Origin: an uncultured Bacilli bacterium
GTDB taxonomy: Bacteria > Bacillota_I > Bacilli_A > RF39 > UBA660
Assembly: GCA_947632355.1 (NCBI GenBank)
Contig: CANROY010000013.1
Coordinates: 1-22,849, forward strand
DNA: 22,849 nucleotides
Direction: 5' to 3'
The translations under genes were made by a program, and so were the position numbers. This document shows positions 14,782 to 21,327 of this stretch, piece by piece. Numbering within the stretch: the stretch's first letter is position 1; the number at the start of each line of letters is the position of its first letter. The notes below the pieces were generated by a model. It saw only the letters and a list, made by a program, of their open reading frames with translations, searched no databases and was not told the origin of the DNA.

Positions 14782-16050
14782 TCATTCTTCTATATTCTTC
14801 TTTTTTTTCGTAAAAACATTTTCTTCTTGGTCTTTTTTTATTTCCACTATCCAATCTTCTTTAAAATAACGATTAAAAAAAGAAATATTGTCAGCACATC
14901 TTGTCATTTCTTTCCTCTTTCCAGTAATTTTATAAATATGAAATAAATACAAATTTGCTTTGCTTAATTTTTCTTCCCCTACTTTTTGATACGCATTTAA
15001 ATACTTTTCAGCATTTTTTAAATCATTAAGTTTATAATACGTTTTTCCTATATAATACAAGTAAAGAGGTTCTTTTGTATTTTTAAAAGCATCTTCGTAA
15101 ATTGCTAATGCTTTTTTAAAATCTTGTTTTACTAAAGCAAATCGTCCTTGTTTTTGGGCTTCTTTAGAATATATTTGTTGTTCTTCTGTTAATAAGGAAC
15201 TCTTTTTTTGATTTACAATGGCATTTTCAATTACTTTAATAAATTCTATTTCTACTTTCGTGATCAACTTAATTTGTTTTAAAAGTTCTAATACCTCTTT
15301 CCCATACCCATTTTTTGCAAGGACAAAAAGAGCATAGAAAACGGTTTCTCTTTTTTGTAAAGAAAAAGGTACAATTTCTTTTAAAGCATATAAAATACTT
15401 TCGTAATCCTTTTTTTCTAATGCACTTTCTAATTTTGTATAAAAATAATTTCTATCCTTTTTTTGAGCAAAAAGAATCATAAACTTTAGCAAAGAAAAAT
15501 CAACGTATACTTTCTTCTTTTCTTTTTGTTCTTCTAATTTAGAAAGAATGCTTTTGGCTTCTTCATATCTTTTTTCATTTAAACAATCCATCAACATATG
15601 AAATGGTTCATAAACATTTTGTAAAGGAATATTAAAATAAAAAAGTGGATTAGAAATTTTTATAGGTTCATTAAAAAGAAAATGTTTTAACAAACTTTCC
15701 ATTATTGCCGTATCAAAAAAAACGTTTTCCTCTTCACATTCTACCTTATAAAGTTGTAAGTATTCTAAAGCTTTTGGCATATCTTGTTCATAAATAGAAA
15801 TTTTACATAAACCGAGTAAACTTGAAAGATTTTTCACCTTTTTTAAAGCACGTTTGTAATATGTTTTGGCTTTCCCATATTCTTTTTCTTCATAATAAAG
15901 ACGAGCAATGGCATTGGTGACTAAAACTTCGTTTTCTCCTTCTTTTGGTAAAATAGCATACAATTCTTTTAAAAGAACCTCACGATTTTCTTCACTATTA
16001 TAGATTCTATTTCTTAATTTAATAACACGTATTTTCTCACTTTTATTCAT
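14782..16050 (-). CDS. Tetratricopeptide-repeat protein
   Basis: 422 residues made of helix-turn-helix repeats. The clearest TPR units are near 47-80 (NAIARLYYEEKEYGKAKTYYKRALK), 80-110 (LGLCKISIYEQDMPKALEYL), and 300-390 (GRFALVKQDFKKALAIYEDAF, then LYYIGKTYYKLNDLKNAEKYLNAYQ). Such arrays mediate protein-protein contacts; no enzyme domain, signal peptide or membrane segment is present, so it is probably cytoplasmic. The middle (about 110-290) is helical but without clear TPR consensus. The start at 16050 overlaps the end of queH by 8 bases, implying translational coupling; an in-frame ATG six codons earlier is an alternative. The partner is unknown. Confidence 0.85.
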   Translation of the reverse strand: MNKSEKIRVIKLRNRIYNSEENREVLLKELYAILPKEGENEVLVTNAIARLYYEEKEYGKAKTYYKRALKKVKNLSSLLGLCKISIYEQDMPKALEYLQLYKVECEEENVFFDTAIMESLLKHFLFNEPIKISNPLFYFNIPLQNVYEPFHMLMDCLNEKRYEEAKSILSKLEEQKEKKKVYVDFSLLKFMILFAQKKDRNYFYTKLESALEKKDYESILYALKEIVPFSLQKRETVFYALFVLAKNGYGKEVLELLKQIKLITKVEIEFIKVIENAIVNQKKSSLLTEEQQIYSKEAQKQGRFALVKQDFKKALAIYEDAFKNTKEPLYLYYIGKTYYKLNDLKNAEKYLNAYQKVGEEKLSKANLYLFHIYKITGKRKEMTRCADNISFFNRYFKEDWIVEIKKDQEENVFTKKKKNIEE

Positions 16051-16669
16051 TTTGATTTTCCTTTCCATATAAACAACCACAATACTCTTGGCGATACAAC
16101 CCATATTCTTTACTGATTTCAATGCTTCTTTTATACCCATCCTTTTTCTTAAAATCGGAAACTAAGAATATTATTTTTTCTTCATCTTTTTTATTTGCAT
16201 TCATGACTTGTTCTAAATTTAATCCTATTTTATTAATCACCCCAGCATCTTTATAAGGACTCACCGTTAGGGTTGTACCAAAATAATCAAAATGATGTTC
16301 TTGTGCAAGACGAGCGGTATGCTCTAAACGCAAATAATAGCATTTATGGCACCTAGCCCCTCCTTCTTTTTCTTGCTCTAAACCTTTTGCTATCTTCAAA
16401 AAACTTTCATGGTCATAATCACAATCCATGAAGGAAATGGGATCCCCACACTCTTTTAGATAACGAATTTGCTCTTGTTTTCGTTTTTCATATTCTTCTA
16501 ATGGTTCAATATTGGGATTATAGTAAAGAATCGTAATGTCAAAAAAATCTTTAAGACGTTCTATTACAGCGGTTGAACAAGGTCCACAACAACTATGCAA
16601 AAGAATTGTTTTTTTCTCTTGCCACTTTCCTACTTCTTCCTCCATCAAACGATTGTAATCTATTTTCAT
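16043..16669 (-). CDS. queH: Epoxyqueuosine reductase QueH
   Basis: Epoxyqueuosine reductase of the QueH (DUF208) type, which completes queuosine at position 34 of GUN-anticodon tRNAs by reducing epoxyqueuosine. The protein is 208 aa. The family's iron-sulfur cysteines are all present: LLHSCCGPCSTAVIERL (Cys27, Cys28, Cys31), GARCHKCYYLRLE (Cys107, Cys110) and EYCGCLY (Cys197, Cys199). The middle segment YYNPNIEPLEEYEKRK and GTTLTVSPYKD are also typical. No other queuosine gene is in the window, so the precursor may be made elsewhere or salvaged. ATG at 16669 has only a weak ribosome binding site; a TTG 12 codons upstream would start inside the promoter and is rejected. Confidence 0.95.
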   Translation of the reverse strand: MKIDYNRLMEEEVGKWQEKKTILLHSCCGPCSTAVIERLKDFFDITILYYNPNIEPLEEYEKRKQEQIRYLKECGDPISFMDCDYDHESFLKIAKGLEQEKEGGARCHKCYYLRLEHTARLAQEHHFDYFGTTLTVSPYKDAGVINKIGLNLEQVMNANKKDEEKIIFLVSDFKKKDGYKRSIEISKEYGLYRQEYCGCLYGKENQNE

Positions 16670-16690
16670 ATCAACACACTTTCTAAATCT

Positions 16691-16699
16691 TTTATACCA
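16691..16699 (-). promoter_or_regulatory. Extended -10 promoter for queH
   Basis: On the minus strand TGGTATAAA lies about 22 bases upstream of the queH ATG. No clear -35 is present. It should drive queH and the overlapping TPR gene. Confidence 0.55.
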
Positions 16700-16714
16700 T
16701 ATCAATTTTTAAAG

Positions 16715-16749
16715 AAAAAAACAAGTCCTTAACGATCAGGATAAGGACT
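16715..16749 (-). terminator. Intrinsic terminator overlapping the divIB stop
   Basis: On the minus strand AGTCCTTA pairs with TAAGGACT over a loop of about ten bases, followed by a run of seven T. The last divIB codons and the TAA form the hairpin, so the murG-divIB unit ends here. Confidence 0.88.
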
Positions 16750-17409
16750 CCAACGGAAATTAAATTCTGTATCTAAAAATAAATATTTTTGGTTTGTCTT
16801 CACCGAATAATACTCTTTGTAATTGTTTAACGCTTCCATATGTAATAGATCAATAAATACAATACTTCCATCGTTCATACGAAGTAAAAAGCGATTGGTA
16901 TCATATTGGATTTCACTTACTAAAGAAAGAATTTCTGGTTTTACTTTGGTAAGTTCGGTAATCAAGCTTGTATAAACATCACTTTGTACATAATTGATTA
17001 AGAACGGAATTCCTGTAAACTCACCATTTGTGGTTTCTTTTCCATTCGATAGAACATACGCTTCTGTATTACGATTATAAAAAAGTACTCTTGCTTCATC
17101 AATCGTAATGGTAACTTTTCCAAAAATATTTTTTTTCACCTTTACTTTATTCACTAAATCCATATTCTCTATTTTTTTCTCTATAGTATGACTACTGTAC
17201 TTCATTAATTTTGGATATTCTTTTAAACCAGTGGCTTCCATAATTTCATAGTCTTTAATTAAAGTATTACCCGTAATCAAAACGTGTTTAATAGGTAGAT
17301 TGATGAAACAGTAGAAGAAATAACCAATGAAAAACAAAACGACGAACAAAAGAAAAAATGCTTTCCATTTAATATGACGTTTTACTTTTCTTTTTTGCTG
17401 TTTCTTCAT
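16729..17409 (-). CDS. divIB: Cell-division protein DivIB/FtsQ
   Basis: Single-pass division protein of the FtsQ/DivIB family, which joins FtsB/DivIC and FtsL in the septal complex that controls cell-wall synthesis. A basic cytoplasmic tail (KKQQKRKVKRHIKWK) is followed by one membrane segment (about 16-36) and an extracellular POTRA domain (LPIKHVLITGNTLIKDYEIMEATGL, about 38-62). The FtsQ/DivIB beta domain follows (VKVKKNIFGKVTITIDEARVLFY to the end). At 226 aa it is shorter than B. subtilis DivIB and lacks an extended C-terminal tail. It starts at 17409, 11 bases after murG, with AGGTGGTGAT upstream. ftsA and ftsZ do not follow, unlike the usual order. Confidence 0.88.
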   Translation of the reverse strand: MKKQQKRKVKRHIKWKAFFLLFVVLFFIGYFFYCFINLPIKHVLITGNTLIKDYEIMEATGLKEYPKLMKYSSHTIEKKIENMDLVNKVKVKKNIFGKVTITIDEARVLFYNRNTEAYVLSNGKETTNGEFTGIPFLINYVQSDVYTSLITELTKVKPEILSLVSEIQYDTNRFLLRMNDGSIVFIDLLHMEALNNYKEYYSVKTNQKYLFLDTEFNFRWSPYPDR

Positions 17410-17420
17410 ACTATCACCAC

Positions 17421-18503
17421 CTATTTCAATAATGTTTTAATGTTTTCGTATATGGTTAAACTAGGATTACCTTCTTTATATTCTAACATATTTTTCTTTA
17501 ATTCTTCTATCTTTTCGGAACTATTTAATAACGTACTAATTTTTTCTGCTAACACTTCTTTGGTTAAGGTACTTTCTTCAATCATTTCAATCGCGCCTTT
17601 TTCTAAAAGTTCTTTAGCATTATAATATTGATGGCTATTCGCAACATTCGGACTTGGTATAATAATACTTGGTTTTAGAAGTCCCATAATTTCAAATAAT
17701 GTTCCTGCTCCTGCTCTTGAAATAACAACATCGCTTTCTCTTATCATTCCCGGTAAATTATCGCAGTAAGGAATAAATTTGATTTTGCCTTTACTATGCA
17801 CTTTCTTTTGAAATTCTTCGCTATTTACATTGCTTCCGACCACATATAAAATTTCATAAGCGTCGTGTAAATCACTATTTAAAAATTCAAGCATTTTTTG
17901 ATTTAAAGAAGAACTTCCTAAACTTCCTGCTACGTATAAGACAAGTTTTTTATCGGGACTGAATCCAAATTTAGTTTTGTCTTCTTTTTTAGCAACCAAT
18001 GCTCCATCTAAAGAAGGATGCCCGGTATAAATAACTTTTTTGGCTTTTTTAAAATAAGGAATAGAACTTTTAAACGTTACACCAACTAAATCAGCATAGC
18101 GACTCACTAAATAATTTACTTTTCCAGGACGGCTATTTTGTTCGTGAATAAAAGTTTTGATTCCCATTTTTTTGGCAGTCTTTAAAACGGGATACGTTAC
18201 GTAACCTCCTACCCCTATTACAATATCGGGTTTAAAATCTTTCATCATTTGCTTACATTTTTTTTCAGCTTTATGAATTAAAAATATATTTTTAAAATCT
18301 CGTTTTATATTTTTGGTAAAACCATAAATTTCTATGGATTCATAAGGAATGTTTTTTTGAGGTACAATATCTTTTTCCATACGATTATGGGTTCCTATAT
18401 ACAAAACGTTTAAATTTTTTTCGTGACGTTTAAATTCATCGATGATTGCAAGTGCAGGATAAATATGTCCTCCACTTCCTCCAGCAGTTACAATTATGTT
18501 CAT
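17421..18503 (-). CDS. murG: UDP-GlcNAc:lipid I N-acetylglucosaminyltransferase MurG
   Basis: Glycosyltransferase that adds GlcNAc to lipid I to make lipid II on the inner face of the membrane. The 360-aa protein has the complete GT28 pattern: TAGGSGGHIYPALAI (Gly-rich loop, His13), PDIVIGVGGYVTYPVL, FIHEQNSRPGKVNYLVSRY, YVAGSLGSSSLN, and the donor-site signature VVISRAGAGTLFEIMGLLKPSIIIPSP. It starts with ATG at 18503 preceded by GGGTGAT. It is the first gene of a two-gene unit with divIB. In standard division clusters it follows ftsW directly; here about 2.8 kb and three genes are inserted between them. Confidence 0.97.
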   Translation of the reverse strand: MNIIVTAGGSGGHIYPALAIIDEFKRHEKNLNVLYIGTHNRMEKDIVPQKNIPYESIEIYGFTKNIKRDFKNIFLIHKAEKKCKQMMKDFKPDIVIGVGGYVTYPVLKTAKKMGIKTFIHEQNSRPGKVNYLVSRYADLVGVTFKSSIPYFKKAKKVIYTGHPSLDGALVAKKEDKTKFGFSPDKKLVLYVAGSLGSSSLNQKMLEFLNSDLHDAYEILYVVGSNVNSEEFQKKVHSKGKIKFIPYCDNLPGMIRESDVVISRAGAGTLFEIMGLLKPSIIIPSPNVANSHQYYNAKELLEKGAIEMIEESTLTKEVLAEKISTLLNSSEKIEELKKNMLEYKEGNPSLTIYENIKTLLK

Positions 18504-18543
18504 AGCATCACCCTGATACCATTATACTATATTTTTAGGAAAC

Positions 18544-18573
18544 TTATTAGTAAAATAGAATGGAAATTGTCAA
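18544..18573 (-). promoter_or_regulatory. Candidate promoter of murG
   Basis: On the minus strand a consensus TTGACA (18573-18568) is followed after 18 bases by TAATAA (18549-18544). A perfect TATAAT at 18526-18521 lies closer to murG but lacks a good -35. Either could be used. Confidence 0.5.
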
Positions 18574-18575
18574 AC

Positions 18576-18604
18576 TTGCATTCTTTAGGAAAAGTTTATA
18601 TAAT
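18576..18604 (+). promoter_or_regulatory. Promoter of the 18627 gene
   Basis: TTGCAT (18576-18581) and TATAAT (18599-18604) are 17 bases apart, 22 bases before the ATG at 18627. The -35 is only two bases from the murG -35 on the other strand, so the two promoters are back to back. Confidence 0.8.
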
Positions 18605-18626
18605 AAATTTATGGGAGGATTTTAGT

Positions 18627-19112
18627 ATGAAAATAACAATGAATACAAAAATGGAAGATGTTAATCAAAAAACAAAAGCAACATTATCCTACTTAGCAGA
18701 TAATGAAGAAAATCATAAAATTGAATTAGAAGAAAATTTGGCAAGTCAATTATTAGAAATTAAAGGAATTATAGAACAAGAAAAGGGTATAAATTTAACA
18801 ATCGATGAATTTCTATTCTTTCTTAAAAATGCTATGAACTATGGAACATTCCAATTAGAAATAGAAAAAATCCCTTCTTTTCAAGAACGAGTAAGATGTT
18901 TTTTGAAAGACAAATCAACAACAGACTTATTAAATTTATTCGATATCTATACTAATTTTAATCAAAAAAATATCGAAGATATTGATAAACAAATCGAAAA
19001 TTCTTCTTTTATGATGTTTTATAGAATGATGGCGAGAGAAAACGGTAATGGTATGAAACCAAACATTACAGAAGAAAGTCGAAAAATAGCCGTAAGAGCA
19101 TTAATTAAGTAA
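18627..19112 (+). CDS. Small soluble protein of unknown function
   Basis: 161 residues, acidic and helical, with no signal or membrane segment. It contains TLSYLADNEENHKIELEENL, then a Phe-rich helix (TIDEFLFFLKNAMNYG) and a Met-rich stretch near 125-145 (SSFMMFYRMMARENGNGM). I do not recognise the family. The start at 18627 is supported by GGGAGGAT eight bases upstream and a consensus promoter; the open frame extends about 200 bases further upstream through murG and is rejected. The end overlaps the ORF6N gene's stop by eight bases on the other strand, so the two genes converge on a shared terminator. Confidence 0.72.
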   Translation: MKITMNTKMEDVNQKTKATLSYLADNEENHKIELEENLASQLLEIKGIIEQEKGINLTIDEFLFFLKNAMNYGTFQLEIEKIPSFQERVRCFLKDKSTTDLLNLFDIYTNFNQKNIEDIDKQIENSSFMMFYRMMARENGNGMKPNITEESRKIAVRALIK

Positions 19113-19995
19113 TCGAATCAAGATTACTTTTTATTTTCTCTAACAATAATTTTTTTACAATCTCATCTTCTAGTAAATTGATAGAAAAAGTTTTTTCTCC
19201 AATATGATTTAAAGAAGTTCCACAATGGTAGATAATTTCTTTATCTAGTATAAAATAACGGTCATGGAATGTATTATCATAAATTACTTTTAGATTATGA
19301 TATTGTAAATTATACTTTTCGATATCAAGTTCGTGTAGTAAACTGTTTTCTTTTACAATTAACGTTACTTCTACACTTAATTCTTTTATATAATCGAGTA
19401 TCGTTTTATCCGCATAACCATCTATTATGACAAGTTCTTTTTTAGCACTTTTAAAAATATCCACTACTTTTGAATAAGCATCATAGATTTGACCATTAAA
19501 ATAAATTTCATTCGTTTTCTTCTTTTCTTCTAATTTGGAAAATGATTCTTCTAATAAATTAATTCTACTATCATGATTTAAAATCAAATTTTTATAATAT
19601 TTTTGTTCTATTAAATTCGTACTAATATATTTTTTCATTGCAACAAATGCATCCATTATTCTTATACTGACTTCTGTTGCAATTTTTGATTTTAATATTG
19701 TTGCAAGCATAGCAACGCCTTGTTCAGTAAAAACTCTACTGTTATATCTTCTTCCACCATATTGTTTCAAACTTGAGGTCGAAATTTTCGACCTCAAGTT
19801 TTGTTCTTCTATATCATTTAAAATCCAAGAAAATCTTTCAGGAAATTTTTTCATATTATTTTTAACTGCTTCATTAATTCTTTTGGTTTCTACTTGATAA
19901 AGTCTAGCTAAATCACTATCGAGCATTACTTGCTTTCCCCTTATTTCATAAATTAAGCTTTCTACTTCCACTTTTTCTTTTGTTATTTCGTTCAT
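19105..19995 (-). CDS. ORF6N-domain protein with PLD-like C-terminus
   Basis: 296 residues. The N-terminal ORF6N domain (about 11-125) is a DNA-binding module common in phage and accessory regulators: LIYEIRGKQVMLDSDLARLYQVETKRINEAVKNN, RFSWIL, QNLRSKISTSSLK, GGRRYNSRVFTEQGVAMLATILKS, and a helix ending MKKYI. A coiled-coil linker (about 135-165) leads to a C-terminal domain (about 165-296) with VIIDGYADKTIL, the phospholipase-D-like FHDRYFILD (His244, Asp251) and HCGTSLNHIGEKTFS. Only one HKD-like motif is present, so nuclease activity would need dimerisation or be lost. A nearly perfect palindrome at 19769-19801 encodes residues 66-76, and related palindromes lie upstream. ATG 19995 has AGAGGTAA eight bases before it. 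Confidence 0.88.
   Translation of the reverse strand: MNEITKEKVEVESLIYEIRGKQVMLDSDLARLYQVETKRINEAVKNNMKKFPERFSWILNDIEEQNLRSKISTSSLKQYGGRRYNSRVFTEQGVAMLATILKSKIATEVSIRIMDAFVAMKKYISTNLIEQKYYKNLILNHDSRINLLEESFSKLEEKKKTNEIYFNGQIYDAYSKVVDIFKSAKKELVIIDGYADKTILDYIKELSVEVTLIVKENSLLHELDIEKYNLQYHNLKVIYDNTFHDRYFILDKEIIYHCGTSLNHIGEKTFSINLLEDEIVKKLLLEKIKSNLDSIT
19108..19133 (+). terminator. Terminator between convergent genes
   Basis: AGTAATC (19108-19114) pairs with GATTACT (19122-19128) across a 7-nt loop, followed by five T on the plus strand. The stop codon of the 18627 gene lies in the stem, and the ORF6N gene's stop overlaps it from the other side. Confidence 0.72.
19769..19801. repeat. 33-nt near-perfect palindrome within ORF6N coding sequence
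   Basis: AAACTTGAGGTCGAAA (19769-19784) is the exact reverse complement of 19786-19801, with a single base between. Read in the gene's frame it spells NLRSKISTSSL. Perfect symmetry over 16-bp arms inside a conserved coding segment is far more than codon choice requires. Confidence 0.95.
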
Positions 19996-20020
19996 AACAT
20001 ATTACCTCTTTCTATTTTTA

Positions 20021-20082
20021 TGGTCGAAAATTTCGACCAAAAATTCATTTGTTATTTCAAGGTCGCAATTTGCGACCTTGAA
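20021..20082 (+). repeat. 62-bp duplicated unit (first copy)
   Basis: The two palindromes at 20021-20082 and their spacer are repeated 181 bases later at 20202-20263. Over the 26 bases from CCAAAAA to TTTCAAGG, 22 are identical. The palindrome cores differ (TCGCAA versus TTCCA) although the flanks match. Confidence 0.75.
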
Positions 20083-20201
20083 TCTTTTTATACTTCTGTT
20101 AAAAAGTATTTTCTAATTCCATCACATATTTCAACTTGAAGTTCCAAAATGAAACTTCAAGTTTACTTTTATTGCAATTTATATACCGTTTCTTACACTT
20201 G

Positions 20202-20263
20202 AGATCGAAATTTTCGACCAAAAACTTATTAGTTTTTTCAAGGTTCCAAAATGGAACCTTGAA
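20202..20263 (+). repeat. 62-bp duplicated unit (second copy)
   Basis: Second copy of the unit at 20021-20082, offset by 181 bases. The first palindrome has decayed on one side, while the second keeps 12-bp perfect arms with a different core. Confidence 0.75.
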
Positions 20264-20380
20264 GTTCCTTGGCTAAGGTCCCAGTTTATGACCTTAGAAT
20301 TTTTTTCTTCATTAAAACATAATAAAACTCCCTTCTTAAAGTTGCTATACTAACAGAAAAGAGTTAAATTTTTTGTCGAA

Positions 20381-21274
20381 TTATAAATGTAATCCTTTAT
20401 ATTGTTCGTAAAAAGAATCTTTATCTAAAGTATTATTAAAAATCGTATTTACAAATTCATCTACTAAAGAATCCGCATTTTCTAAAAATGGTTTAAAAGA
20501 AAGCCATTCTCTTCTTACTTTTAGTATTTGTAAACAGCGTGTTTGATATTCTTCTTGAGAAAAAGAAGTAGAAAGTGCATATTCCAAACTAGAAAGCGTC
20601 ATATTGATATAATTTTCTATTATGCATTCATTTAATGTTCCATTAAAAATACGCAATTCAAAAGAAGAAGTAATATCAAAAAGAGAAAAATCTTTAAAAT
20701 GTAGAGCATTTTCTTTATGTATAGAACTACTATTTTCTTTTATATAATTTTTTAAAGCTTCAATAGAGATTCCATTTTTCATTTGTAAAACAACAGGACT
20801 TGCATACGAATAAGCGTATTCTCTGATATGTCCAAAATTACCCATCGCACTAAATTTATAAAATACTGGTTCATAATAAAGATAAAAGAGAAAGAAGTTA
20901 TATAATTTTTGCATTTCTTTTTGAAATACTTCAGCACCCATATGAATATGAATACCACAAATTTCATTTACTTCCGCATTTATTTTTTGTAAAAATTGTA
21001 AAACTATTTTTAAATTGATTAAATCTATTTTAGCATTATGTAATATAGGAGAAATCACTTCTAAACCTAAATCTTGTTCTAATTCATTTGTATTTTCGTG
21101 TTCATACTTCCAAATAGCATTTTTCTTACTTTCAAAAACAAAACCATCCTTTTGTAATCGAATATTCTTTTCATTCTTTAAATAATTCATATCTTTTATA
21201 TTTTTATTACATACTTCTATTTCAATACCAAAAGGTAATTCTTTTGAAAAAGATAATTGCTCTCTATACTCCAT
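20381..21274 (-). CDS. Amidoligase-family enzyme
   Basis: 297 residues of the amidoligase (Amidoligase_2) family, a glutamine-synthetase-like fold predicted to use ATP to link amino groups to carboxylates. Signatures appear in order: PFGIEIEVCNK (about 14-24), LGLEVISPILHN (about 69-80), CGIHIHMGAEVF (about 106-117), and SFELRIFNGTL (about 204-214). These contribute the acidic and histidine ATP-metal site, which looks complete. Relatives are linked to peptide tagging, cell-wall or natural-product modification, often next to a glutamine amidotransferase-like partner; none is seen here. It lies between ftsW and murG, so a wall-related role is conceivable. Its own promoter is at 21298-21325. ATG 21274 is preceded by GAAGGG. 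Confidence 0.85.
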   Translation of the reverse strand: MEYREQLSFSKELPFGIEIEVCNKNIKDMNYLKNEKNIRLQKDGFVFESKKNAIWKYEHENTNELEQDLGLEVISPILHNAKIDLINLKIVLQFLQKINAEVNEICGIHIHMGAEVFQKEMQKLYNFFLFYLYYEPVFYKFSAMGNFGHIREYAYSYASPVVLQMKNGISIEALKNYIKENSSSIHKENALHFKDFSLFDITSSFELRIFNGTLNECIIENYINMTLSSLEYALSTSFSQEEYQTRCLQILKVRREWLSFKPFLENADSLVDEFVNTIFNNTLDKDSFYEQYKGLHL

Positions 21275-21297
21275 AATAACCCTTCTTTTTAATGGCT

Positions 21298-21325
21298 ATT
21301 ATAACAAAAATTTAAAAATGTACAA
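21298..21325 (-). promoter_or_regulatory. Promoter of the amidoligase gene
   Basis: On the minus strand TTGTAC (21325-21320) and a consensus TATAAT (21303-21298) are 16 bases apart, immediately after the ftsW stop. Confidence 0.78.
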
Positions 21326-21327
21326 GT

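Larger units (their letters stand above)
20021..20297. repeat. Array of six palindromes related to the ORF6N coding palindrome
   Basis: The 385-base gap between the ORF6N and amidoligase genes holds no gene but six palindromes: 20021-20039 (9-bp arms), 20056-20082 (13), 20133-20163 (13, one mismatch), 20197-20220 (6-bp perfect core, decayed flanks), 20237-20263 (12) and 20273-20297 (8). Read on the minus strand in the ORF6N frame they give WSKFSTI, SRSQIATLK, NLKFHFGTSS, WSKISISS, SRFHFGTLK and LRS-stop-TGTLA, each a variant of the coding NLRSKISTSS. The arms differ but mostly remain complementary. The remaining gap sequence is AT-rich with nothing else evident. Confidence 0.88.

Noticed and set aside
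16670..16705. queH starting at TTG 16705
   Set aside because: This start would lie upstream of the predicted extended -10 promoter, and the added residues do not belong to the family.
18423..18626. Upstream extension of the 18627 gene
   Set aside because: It runs antisense through murG and its promoter region, has no ribosome binding site, and the consensus promoter and GGGAGGAT point to 18627.
20021..20297. Palindromes read as a CRISPR array
   Set aside because: Repeats are palindromic and differ in their cores, spacing is irregular (35-79 bases between centres), and no cas gene is present.
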